The notes under the pieces were generated by a model. The model saw nothing but the letters and a program-made list of their open reading frames with translations, made no database searches and was not told where the DNA came from. From the NCBI GenBank assembly GCA_900766645.1, contig CAAFWD010000140.1, positions 1 to 20,094 on the forward strand: DNA of 20,094 nt, in the 5' to 3' direction. A program made the translations under genes and the position numbers. Below, piece after piece: positions 6,172 to 13,488 of the stretch. This DNA comes from an uncultured Cetobacterium sp. (lineage in GTDB: Bacteria; Fusobacteriota; Fusobacteriia; Fusobacteriales; Fusobacteriaceae). Each line of letters starts with the position of its first letter. Position 1 is the first letter of the stretch.

Positions 6172-8676
6172 ATGGTATTTGTATACGATCGTAAGAAAAC
6201 AGCAGTATCTTATAAAGATAGAGATTATTCATATGCAGATTTAATAAAAATGGCAAAAATATACTCATCTATGTTAGAGATAGAAAAAGAGGATAGAATA
6301 GCTATATTTATGGAAAATAGAGTTGAATACATGGGAGTTATTCTAGGAATTTGGGATAAAAAAGGAACTTGCACAAATTTAGATGCAAGTTATGATGAGA
6401 ATCAGTTAGCATATGTTTTTAAAGATTCAGCACCAAAATATATTTTTACGTCAAATGAAAATAGAGCAATTGTGGAAAAGGCAAAAGAGATTACAGGAAG
6501 CCAAATATTTATATTAAATGTTGATGAGATTGATTTAAATGTAGATATAAAAATTGATAATTTTGAAATAGTGGCACCTGATAAAGAGAGTATTGCAGTA
6601 ATGCTTTATACATCTGGAACAACAGGGGAACCTAAAGGAGTAATGCTAACATTTGATAATCTATTATCGAATATAGAAGCTGTAAGAGATATAAATTTAG
6701 TTTCAGATAATGATAGAGTATTGGCAATGTTGCCATTCCATCACGTGTTACCATTAGTATTAACTATATTGATGCCTTTATATTTTGGATGTTTTGTTGT
6801 TATATTAGACGAACTTTCTTCTGAATCTATAAAAAGACATTTGAAAAAATATGAGATAACAATAGTAATAGGAGTTCCTAGAGTTTGGGAGATGTTCCAT
6901 AAGGGAATCATGACAAAAATAAAAGCAAGCTCTTTAAGTTTAAAAATGTTTAATCTGTGTAAAAAATTAAATAACAAAACTTTAAGTAAAATTATATTCA
7001 AAAAGATTCAAGAGGGATTTGGAGGACATATAAGAATTTTAGTTTCAGGTGGAGCTAAATTAGATCAAGAGATATGTGAGGATTTTGATACTTTTGGAAT
7101 GGTTATGTTAGAAGGATATGGACTAACAGAAACATCTCCTGTAATATCATTTAATAAACCCGACGATGTAATACCAGGAACAGTTGGGACAGTACTTCCT
7201 GGGGTAAAAGTTAAACTAGGTGAAGATGGAGAGATTCTAGTTAAGGGTAGAAATGTAATGAAGGGATATTACAATAAACCAGAAGCAACAAAGGAAGCTA
7301 TTGATGAAGATGGATGGTTCCATACAGGTGATTTAGGAGAGTTCGATGGAGATCATTTAAAAATAGTTGGTAGAAAAAAAGAGATGATAGTTTTATCTAA
7401 TGGAAAAAATATAAATCCATCAGATATAGAAACTGAAATTATGAAAGAAACAGATTTAATTGAAGAGATAGCGGTAACAGAACATGAAAAGCATTTAGTA
7501 GCAATTGTCCACCCTAATTTTAAAAAATTAGAAGAGAAAAAAATAGCAAATATAAAAGAGGCTATTAAATGGGAAGTAATTGATAAATATAATGTTACGG
7601 CACCAAAGTATAGAAAAATATTGGATATAGTTATTGTAAAAGAGGAGCTTCCAAAGACAAAATTAGGAAAACTTAGAAGATTTATGCTGAAAGATTTATT
7701 AGTCGGAGTTGAAACAAATGGAGGAAATGGAGCTCAAGAGGAAATAAAGAAAGCAGAGAAAAAGGTTTCTAACTCAAAAGAGGTAAATACAGAAGAGTTT
7801 AAAGCTATCTCTAAATTTATAGCTTCTCTTCATGATGAGATAGAGATTATTCCAGAGTCACATTTAGAAATAGATCTAGGGCTAGATTCACTAGATATTG
7901 TTGAAATAATAGCGTTTGTTGAAAATACATTTGGAGTAGAGATCCATGAAGAGGACTTTTCTAAAATAAAAACAGTGGAAAGTTTATGTGAATTTATAAG
8001 ATCTAAAGGTGGACATTTTGAAGAGGCTGAGATTAATTGGCAAAAAATATTTAATGAGCCAGTGGAAGTAGAAATGCCAAAATCAACATATGTGGGGATA
8101 ATAACAGGATTATTAAAACCATTTTTTACTTTCTATATAAAATTAAAGAAGAATAATGAGAAAGTAAAAAATGAAAGTCCTGTAATATATATCGGAAATC
8201 ATCAAAGTATGTTAGATGCCTTTGCATTGGGACAGACTTTACCTAAGAATATTCTGAAAAATACATATTTCATGGCAATTTCAATTCATTTTGAAGGAGC
8301 TTTAAGAAAGCATTTAGCTAAGAATGGGAACTTGATAATAGTAGATGCAAATAGTAATTTAAAAGAAACTTTAAAGATTTCAGCAAAAGTTTTAAAAGAG
8401 GGAAAAAATTTAGTTATATTCCCAGAAGGAGCTAGAACTAGAGATGGAGAACTACAGGAGTTTAAAAAGACATTTGCAATTTTATCAAAAGAATTAAACG
8501 TACCAGTTGTTCCATTTGTAATAAAAGGAGCATATGATTTAATGCCATATGGAAAAAATCCAAAATCAGGTGAGATGTCAGTGAGTATTTTGGACAAAAT
8601 TGAACCTGAAAATAAAACAGTTGAAGAGATTGTAAAAATAACAAGAGATGTAATAGAAAATAAGTTATCTAAATAA
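6172..8676 (+). CDS. Acyl-ACP synthetase / ACP / acyltransferase fusion, copy 1
   Basis: An 834-residue protein with three domains. (1) Residues about 1-510: AMP-forming acyl-activating enzyme, with P-loop YTSGTTGEPKG (146-156), EGYGLTETSP, GWFHTGDLG, GRKKEMIVLSNGKNINP and the C-terminal catalytic lysine K500 (PKTKLGKLRR). (2) Residues about 545-620: acyl-carrier domain with LGLDSLD; S573 should carry 4'-phosphopantetheine. (3) Residues about 640-834: PlsC-type acyltransferase with NHQSMLD (H677, D682; HX4D) and FPEGARTRDG (750-759). Predicted action: activate a free fatty acid with ATP, load it on its own carrier and transfer it to a glycerolipid acceptor at the membrane face. E. coli Aas has the acyltransferase first and no built-in carrier. 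A GGGAGG site precedes the ATG. The acceptor is not known. Confidence 0.88.
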   Translation: MVFVYDRKKTAVSYKDRDYSYADLIKMAKIYSSMLEIEKEDRIAIFMENRVEYMGVILGIWDKKGTCTNLDASYDENQLAYVFKDSAPKYIFTSNENRAIVEKAKEITGSQIFILNVDEIDLNVDIKIDNFEIVAPDKESIAVMLYTSGTTGEPKGVMLTFDNLLSNIEAVRDINLVSDNDRVLAMLPFHHVLPLVLTILMPLYFGCFVVILDELSSESIKRHLKKYEITIVIGVPRVWEMFHKGIMTKIKASSLSLKMFNLCKKLNNKTLSKIIFKKIQEGFGGHIRILVSGGAKLDQEICEDFDTFGMVMLEGYGLTETSPVISFNKPDDVIPGTVGTVLPGVKVKLGEDGEILVKGRNVMKGYYNKPEATKEAIDEDGWFHTGDLGEFDGDHLKIVGRKKEMIVLSNGKNINPSDIETEIMKETDLIEEIAVTEHEKHLVAIVHPNFKKLEEKKIANIKEAIKWEVIDKYNVTAPKYRKILDIVIVKEELPKTKLGKLRRFMLKDLLVGVETNGGNGAQEEIKKAEKKVSNSKEVNTEEFKAISKFIASLHDEIEIIPESHLEIDLGLDSLDIVEIIAFVENTFGVEIHEEDFSKIKTVESLCEFIRSKGGHFEEAEINWQKIFNEPVEVEMPKSTYVGIITGLLKPFFTFYIKLKKNNEKVKNESPVIYIGNHQSMLDAFALGQTLPKNILKNTYFMAISIHFEGALRKHLAKNGNLIIVDANSNLKETLKISAKVLKEGKNLVIFPEGARTRDGELQEFKKTFAILSKELNVPVVPFVIKGAYDLMPYGKNPKSGEMSVSILDKIEPENKTVEEIVKITRDVIENKLSK

Positions 8677-8683
8677 AAAATAG

Positions 8684-8722
8684 GAGAGGGGGAGATTTAG
8701 GCGATCCCCCTCTCTTTTTTTT
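8684..8722 (+). terminator. Rho-independent terminator after fusion copy 1
   Basis: GAGAGGGGGA (8684-8693) pairs perfectly with TCCCCCTCTC (8705-8714) around an 11-base loop, followed by eight T (8715-8722). It separates the two paralogous genes into independent transcription units. Confidence 0.9.
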
Positions 8723-8744
8723 ACTTTGTGAATATTTTGTATTC

Positions 8745-8773
8745 TTGAAATAAAAATATAATTGTGTTATAAT
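8745..8773 (+). promoter_or_regulatory. Strong sigma70-type promoter of fusion copy 2
   Basis: -35 TTGAAA (8745-8750), 17-base spacer, perfect -10 TATAAT (8768-8773). It lies between the copy 1 terminator and the copy 2 start codon at 8817, giving a leader of roughly 37 bases. Confidence 0.8.
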
Positions 8774-8816
8774 TCAAAGGCAATAAAAAACACCTGTAAT
8801 AATTTAGGAGGGGAAA

Positions 8817-11282
8817 TTGGAGTTTATAAAAAGACGTGAAAAAACAGCAATAATATATGAAGGGAAAGAATATTCCTATAAAGAATTAATCTCTTACTCT
8901 AAAGAATATGCGACATTATTAGATATAGAAAAAGAAAATAATGTAGTTATATTTATGGAGAATAGACCAGAGTTACTATTTTCTTTCTTAGGGGTATGGG
9001 AGAAAAAGGGAACTTGTGTATGTTTAGATGCAGCTTCAAAAGTTTCGGAATTTCAATACTTTATAGAAGATTCTAAGCCAAAATATATATTTGTTTCAAA
9101 TCAAACACATGACGTAGCTTTAGAGGCCGTAAAAAAATCTGAAATAAAAACAATTATTTTAAATGTAGATGAAATAGAGTTGAGCTCAGAAATGAAATAT
9201 GATGGAGTTATAATGGCTCCAGAAAGAGACGCAGTAGCACTTATACTTTATACTTCAGGAACAACAGGAAATCCAAAGGGAGTAATGCTAACTTTTGATA
9301 ATATTTTAGTAAATATTGAAGGTTTAGATAAGTATAATATGTTTTTAGAAAGTGACAAAGTTTTAGCACTTTTACCAATGCATCATATATTTCCGCTTTT
9401 AGGATCAGGAATAGTTCCATTACAGCAGGGTGCGACAATAGCATTTTTAAAAGAGTTATCATCACAGGCTATGGTAGACGCATTAAAAGATTATAAAATA
9501 ACTATGATGATCGGAGTTCCTAGACTTTGGGAGATGCTTCATAAAAAAATTATGGAAAAGATTAATTCTAATAAAGTTATAAAGGGATTATTTAAACTGT
9601 GTGAAAAGATGGATAATAAAAATTTAAGTCGAAAGATATTTAAAAAAGTTCACGAAGGTTTTGGTGGAAATATAAGATTTTTTGTTTCAGGAGGATCAAA
9701 ATTAAATCCAGAAATTTCAAGGGATTTTAAAACATTAGGAATAGATATATGTGAGGGATATGGGTTAACAGAAACTGCACCGATGATATCATTTACACCT
9801 ATAAATGAGGTTGTTCCAGGATCAGCAGGAAAGATAATGGATGGTGTAGAAGTTAAAATAACTGAAGATGGAGAGATTTGGTCTAGAGGAAGAAACCTAA
9901 TGAAAGGTTATTATAATAAACCAGAAGCGACAGCAGAAGTTATAGATAAAGATGGGTGGTTCCATACAGGAGATCTAGGTGAGTTAAAAAATGGATATTT
10001 ATATGTAACAGGAAGAAAGAAAGAGATGATAGTTTTATCTAATGGGAAAAATATAAATCCTATTGAGATAGAGCAATGGATAACAAGTAGAACTGATCTA
10101 ATAGAAGAAATGGTAGTTATTGAGTACAACTCATTATTAACAGCAGTTATATATCCTAATTTCCAAAAAGTTAAAGAACAAAAAGTAACAAATATTTTAG
10201 AAACTTTAAAAACAGGAGTTATTGATAAATATAACAACGGGACTGCAAATTATAAAAAAATATTAGATGTTAAAATAGTTCAGCAGGAATTACCAAAAAC
10301 AAAAATTGGGAAAATAAGAAGATTTATGGTGCCTGATTTATTAGCTGGAAAGATTCAAGAGGAAAAAGAGGAAAATATTCCAACATTTGAAGAGTATGTA
10401 GCAGTTTCAAATTATCTAGAGAATCTTAAAGGAAGAAATGTTTTATCTACAGCACACTTAGAATTAGATTTAGGACTGGATTCATTAGATTTAGTAGAGT
10501 TTATAACGTTTGTTGAGGGAAGTTTTGGAGTTAATTTAACAGAAGAGATTCTAGTTGAAAACCCAACAGTTTTAAAAATTTCAGAGTATTTAAAAGAGCA
10601 TGCCCATGAAATAGATGTAAAAGAAACAGATTGGGGAAAAATATTAGAAAAAGAAAGTACAGAAGGTCTTCCAAAATCAAATAGTGTTGGAAGAATTTTA
10701 AAGGGAATATTAAAAATTCCATTTTCTACATATATTAAAGTAAAAAATAAAAGTGATAAAAAGGTAGAAATATCAAAGCCTACGATTTTTATAGGAAATC
10801 ATCAAAGTTTCTTAGATGGATTTATTTTCCAACAAGCACTGGATAATAAAATTCTAAATGATACATATTTTTTAGCAAAAGTAGCTCATTTTGATGGTGG
10901 AGTTATGAAATATTTTGGAGAAAATTCAAATATAATGTTAATTGATATTAATAAGAATTTAGTGGAAACACTTCAATGTGCAGCAACGGCTTTAAGAATG
11001 GGAAAAAATATTGTAATATTCCCAGAAGGAACAAGAAGTAGAGATGGTGAAATGAGAGAATTTAAAAAATTCTACGCTATTTTAGCTAAAGAATTAAAAG
11101 CAGATATTGTTCCATTTGGAATAAGAGGTGCTTATGAACTATTCCCAGCTCAGAAAAAACTTCCAAAATCTGGAACAGTTGAAATAAAATTCTTTGATAA
11201 AGTTTCAGTTGAGAATGATTCTGTAGAAAAGGTTGTTGAAAAGAACTTTAATTTAATAAAAAATTGGGTTTATGAAAAATAG
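8817..11282 (+). CDS. Acyl-ACP synthetase / ACP / acyltransferase fusion, copy 2
   Basis: An 821-residue paralogue of the preceding gene with the same domain order. Adenylation domain: YTSGTTGNPKG (from Y145), EGYGLTETAP, GWFHTGDLG, catalytic K499. Carrier domain: LGLDSLD with S556 as the phosphopantetheine site. Acyltransferase: NHQSFLD (H662, D667) and FPEGTRSRDG (735-744), the latter nearer the family consensus than copy 1. The start is TTG at 8817, five bases after AGGAGG (8806-8811). No ATG occurs in frame before residue 46, and the TTG start aligns the N-terminus with copy 1. All catalytic motifs are intact, so both copies should work. The pair is an old tandem duplication, well diverged in the linkers and the acyltransferase half. 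Substrate difference between copies is an inference. Confidence 0.88.
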   Translation: MEFIKRREKTAIIYEGKEYSYKELISYSKEYATLLDIEKENNVVIFMENRPELLFSFLGVWEKKGTCVCLDAASKVSEFQYFIEDSKPKYIFVSNQTHDVALEAVKKSEIKTIILNVDEIELSSEMKYDGVIMAPERDAVALILYTSGTTGNPKGVMLTFDNILVNIEGLDKYNMFLESDKVLALLPMHHIFPLLGSGIVPLQQGATIAFLKELSSQAMVDALKDYKITMMIGVPRLWEMLHKKIMEKINSNKVIKGLFKLCEKMDNKNLSRKIFKKVHEGFGGNIRFFVSGGSKLNPEISRDFKTLGIDICEGYGLTETAPMISFTPINEVVPGSAGKIMDGVEVKITEDGEIWSRGRNLMKGYYNKPEATAEVIDKDGWFHTGDLGELKNGYLYVTGRKKEMIVLSNGKNINPIEIEQWITSRTDLIEEMVVIEYNSLLTAVIYPNFQKVKEQKVTNILETLKTGVIDKYNNGTANYKKILDVKIVQQELPKTKIGKIRRFMVPDLLAGKIQEEKEENIPTFEEYVAVSNYLENLKGRNVLSTAHLELDLGLDSLDLVEFITFVEGSFGVNLTEEILVENPTVLKISEYLKEHAHEIDVKETDWGKILEKESTEGLPKSNSVGRILKGILKIPFSTYIKVKNKSDKKVEISKPTIFIGNHQSFLDGFIFQQALDNKILNDTYFLAKVAHFDGGVMKYFGENSNIMLIDINKNLVETLQCAATALRMGKNIVIFPEGTRSRDGEMREFKKFYAILAKELKADIVPFGIRGAYELFPAQKKLPKSGTVEIKFFDKVSVENDSVEKVVEKNFNLIKNWVYEK

Positions 11283-11291
11283 AGATAAAAG

Positions 11292-11322
11292 AAAAACTGT
11301 AGGTATGACCTACAGTTTTTTT
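11292..11322. terminator. Bidirectional terminator between fusion copy 2 and the HIT gene
   Basis: AAAAACTGTAGGT (11292-11304) and ACCTACAGTTTTT (11308-11320) form a long perfect stem with a tight ATG loop. The T-run continues to 11322, and the A-run on the left gives a U-run for minus-strand transcripts. It lies between convergent genes. Confidence 0.88.
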
Positions 11323-11325
11323 GTT

Positions 11326-11670
11326 TTATTTAGATAACATTGGACCTAAAGGTTGTCCTCCTAAAATGTGGAAGTGTAAGTGGAAAACCTCTTGTCCTCC
11401 AAATTTATTACAGTTAGTTATTATTCTATAACCATCTTCTGATATACCAAGATCTTTAGTGATCTCTTTTATTGCCATATACATCTCCATAATATATTCT
11501 GAATCCTCTTTAGAAATATCATTTAATGTAGGAATTTCTATTTTAGGAACAACTAAAATATGTACTGGAGCCTGAGGATTAATATCCTTAAAGGCAATAA
11601 CTTTTTCGTTTTCAAAAACGATATTTGCTGGTATTTCCTTGTTGATTATTTTTGTAAAAATAGTAGCCAT
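11326..11670 (-). CDS. HIT-family (HinT-like) nucleotide hydrolase
   Basis: A 114-residue histidine-triad protein. The triad motif is HLHFH (H97, H99, H101); by analogy with HINT proteins the middle histidine, H99, is the nucleophile. The N-terminal ATIFTKIINKEIPANIVFE and the DINPQAPVHILVVPK stretch are typical of bacterial HinT, which hydrolyses purine nucleoside phosphoramidates such as adenylated lysine. AAAGGAG lies about 8 bases upstream of the ATG. The gene starts 15 bases after the rpiB stop and is the last gene of the minus-strand run. The family is certain; the cellular substrate is not. Confidence 0.93.
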   Translation of the reverse strand: MATIFTKIINKEIPANIVFENEKVIAFKDINPQAPVHILVVPKIEIPTLNDISKEDSEYIMEMYMAIKEITKDLGISEDGYRIITNCNKFGGQEVFHLHFHILGGQPLGPMLSK

Positions 11671-11685
11671 AGATTCACTCCTTTA

Positions 11686-12114
11686 TTAAAGCTCAATTGC
11701 TTTAATTCTATTAGTGTGTCTTCCACCTTCAAACTCAGCTTTTAAAAACTCATCAACAATATCTAAAGCTAAAACATCACCAGTCATTCTAGCACCTAAA
11801 GCTAAAATATTAGCATCGTTGTGCTGTCTAGTAAGTTTAGCCATTGTAGTATTTGAACATAATGCAGCTCTAATTCCCTCAAATCTGTTAGCAGCTATTG
11901 ATATTCCAATTCCAGTTCCGCAAATAAGAATTCCAAAAGTTGCCTCCTTATCTAAGATAGATTTTGCCACTGCTTTTGCATAAGTAGGATAATCAACAGA
12001 GTCTGTAGAATAAGTTCCCTTATCAAGAACTTCAATTCCTTTACTTTCTAAGTAAGATTTAATATCCTCTTTTAAAGTATATCCTCCATGATCTGCACCT
12101 AAAGCTATTTTCAT
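11686..12114 (-). CDS. rpiB: Ribose-5-phosphate isomerase B
   Basis: The 142-residue enzyme interconverts ribose-5-phosphate and ribulose-5-phosphate in the non-oxidative pentose phosphate pathway (RpiB/LacAB fold). Family marks are present: GADHGG at 6-11, catalytic C65 in ICGTGIGISIAANR, H98 in RQHNDAN, and phosphate-binding arginines at R132 and R136. Its length equals that of E. coli RpiB to within a few residues. AAAGGAG precedes the ATG. The gene lies 27 bases after slyD and 15 before the HIT gene, so the three are probably one transcript. A LacA/B-type or allose-phosphate activity is possible but less likely without sugar genes nearby. Confidence 0.93.
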   Translation of the reverse strand: MKIALGADHGGYTLKEDIKSYLESKGIEVLDKGTYSTDSVDYPTYAKAVAKSILDKEATFGILICGTGIGISIAANRFEGIRAALCSNTTMAKLTRQHNDANILALGARMTGDVLALDIVDEFLKAEFEGGRHTNRIKAIEL

Positions 12115-12141
12115 TTGAACACTCCTTTATGTTATAAAATA

Positions 12142-12642
12142 TTAGTTAGCACAACCTTCATCATCAAATCCGTGGAAATGAGGATGTCCATGCTCGATCT
12201 CTTCTTCAGTAGCTTCTCTAACTCCAGCTACAGTAACTTCAAATCTTAAGTCTTTACCAGCGAATGGGTGGTTTCCATCTGCAGTAATAACATCATCTTC
12301 AATTTTAGTGATAACAAATGATTGTTCTGTATCGTCGTCCATATCAGCGATGAAATCTAATCCTTCGTAAATGTCATCAAACTCTACAAATTCAGCTTTA
12401 TCCATTTCCATAATTAACTCTTCGTCATACTCTCCGTATCCTTCTTCTGGAGATAATTCGATAGTTGTAGTGAATCCTTTTGTAGCTCCTTCTAAAGCTT
12501 CTTCTACTTTAGGAACAAAGTTTCCAAATCCGTGGATGTAGAAAAATGGTCCAACCTCTTTTGTATCTTCTAAAAGCTCTCCGTTGTTTTTGTCATAAAC
12601 TTTAAACTCAAGCGTTACTACTTTTCCTTCTTCTATTTTCAT
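12142..12642 (-). CDS. slyD: FKBP-type peptidyl-prolyl isomerase SlyD
   Basis: A 166-residue cytosolic prolyl isomerase and chaperone with metal-binding capacity. The FKBP domain is split: residues 1-68 (with GPFFYIHGFGNFVPKVEEAL) and about 123-145 (GNHPFAGKDLRFEVTV) flank the insert-in-flap chaperone domain (about 70-122). The C-terminal tail EEIEHGHPHFHGFDDEGCAN has histidines 151, 153, 155 and 157 and C164, a short version of the SlyD metal-binding tail that supplies nickel in other bacteria. AGAGGTG precedes the ATG. The leader (12643-12732) carries a small hairpin, CCTGT/ACAGG (12663-12677), and a possible minus-strand -10 TATAAC (12681-12686) without a clear -35. Confidence 0.92.
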   Translation of the reverse strand: MKIEEGKVVTLEFKVYDKNNGELLEDTKEVGPFFYIHGFGNFVPKVEEALEGATKGFTTTIELSPEEGYGEYDEELIMEMDKAEFVEFDDIYEGLDFIADMDDDTEQSFVITKIEDDVITADGNHPFAGKDLRFEVTVAGVREATEEEIEHGHPHFHGFDDEGCAN

Positions 12643-12732
12643 ATTTACACCTCTCTTAAATACCTGTAAAAAACAGGCTTGTTATACACTTACAAGGATA
12701 ACATAAAATACAATAAATTTCATTAAAAAATC

Positions 12733-13320
12733 TTAAAAACCCATATTTTTTTTAACTATATTAAGATTTTCAGTAGATGATAGTTTTTCTAAGAGATAAA
12801 AAGCTAGCGGAAGAGCAGTACTTGGACCAGAAGATGTTATAATATTATTATGAATAACAATATTTTCTCTTAATGGGATAGCTTCATAATTTTGCAATTG
12901 ATTAAAATATCTGTTATTATCTAAGAGATAAGTAGTAGCACGGATGTTTTTTAAAAAGCCATTAATTCCAATTGCTAAAGATCCAGTACAGATTCCAATA
13001 ACAAATTTATTATTAGAGATGAAGTGATCTAACAAGGAATTGAGTTCTGTAGATTGAATATCTTTAAAGAACCCGCCCATTCCAAATCCACCAGGAATAA
13101 TTAGTGCTTCATACTCATTTAAGTTAATTATTTCTTTTGATAAGTTTATTTCGGGATTTATTTTTAAATTCCAAGTGGCTCTAATAGTGTCGTGTAAACC
13201 GCAAATTTTAGGAAAAATTTTACAGTTTCCAACGATATTATTCCACCCGAAAACATCTATGAATGGAGACAGTTCAAGGGATTCGAAACCACTTGATACA
13301 AAAATTAAAATTTTTTTCAA
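12733..13320 (-). CDS. DJ-1/PfpI superfamily protein
   Basis: I choose the TTG at 13318-13320, giving 195 residues that begin MKKILIFVSSGFE. This is the standard DJ-1 opening and lies 11 bases after AAAGGAG. A GTG at 13330-13332 would overlap the Shine-Dalgarno site. The glutamine-amidotransferase-like fold is shown by E13, IIPGGFGMGGF (74-84) and the nucleophile elbow IGICTGSLAIG with C111. The C-terminal helix region SSGPSTALPLAFYLLEKL is typical. E13 and C111 correspond to the conserved Glu-Cys pair of DJ-1 proteins. Members include deglycases, chaperones and proteases; the sequence does not tell which. No clear minus-strand promoter was found upstream, and no terminator separates it from slyD. 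Confidence 0.85.
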   Translation of the reverse strand: MKKILIFVSSGFESLELSPFIDVFGWNNIVGNCKIFPKICGLHDTIRATWNLKINPEINLSKEIINLNEYEALIIPGGFGMGGFFKDIQSTELNSLLDHFISNNKFVIGICTGSLAIGINGFLKNIRATTYLLDNNRYFNQLQNYEAIPLRENIVIHNNIITSSGPSTALPLAFYLLEKLSSTENLNIVKKNMGF

Positions 13321-13349
13321 GATTGGGTACACTCCTTTAAAAAAAAAAG

Positions 13350-13378
13350 TTGACTTAATTTCTAAAAAGCTCTACAAT
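13350..13378 (+). promoter_or_regulatory. Distal promoter of the decarboxylase-arginase gene
   Basis: TTGACT (13350-13355), 17 bases, TACAAT (13373-13378); both boxes have five of six consensus bases. A run of ten A directly upstream (13339-13348) could act as an UP element. A transcript from here would have a leader of roughly 100 bases; no riboswitch fold was recognised in it. Confidence 0.6.
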
Positions 13379-13432
13379 ATCTCGTATTTTAAAAGAAATT
13401 AATAATGTAGATTATATATTATTTTATGACTT

Positions 13433-13461
13433 TTGGATATATATTTTAATAATAATATAAG
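13433..13461 (+). promoter_or_regulatory. Possible proximal promoter of the decarboxylase-arginase gene
   Basis: TTGGAT (13433-13438), 17 bases, TATAAG (13456-13461). The -35 is weak and the region is nearly all A/T, so chance matches are likely. The transcript would start about 20 bases before the ATG at 13489. Confidence 0.35.
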
Positions 13462-13488
13462 AGTAAAATCTATTTATAAGGAGGTAAG

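Noticed and set aside
6741..8644. Minus-strand open frames inside fusion copy 1 (6741-7001, 8286-8597, 8462-8644)
   Set aside because: They are antisense to well-conserved motifs, lack ribosome sites and encode no recognisable protein. Similar antisense frames in fusion copy 2 (9241-9465, 9911-10237, 10531-10722) were dropped for the same reason.
11560..11983. Plus-strand open frames over the HIT and rpiB genes
   Set aside because: They are antisense shadows of confidently identified genes, with no ribosome site or family match.
12663..12677. Hairpin in the slyD leader as a terminator for the DJ-1 gene
   Set aside because: The stem is only five base pairs and there is no T-run after it on the minus strand.
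13321..13332. GTG start at 13332 for the DJ-1/PfpI protein
   Set aside because: The GTG overlaps the Shine-Dalgarno site; the TTG at 13320 gives the standard MKKILIFVSSGFE opening.
13175..13402. Plus-strand 75-codon frame across the start of the DJ-1 gene
   Set aside because: It overlaps the DJ-1 coding region and the decarboxylase promoter, and has no suitable ribosome site.
13385..13488. Riboswitch in the leader of the decarboxylase-arginase gene
   Set aside because: The leader is nearly all A/T with no stable stem set or known aptamer motif.
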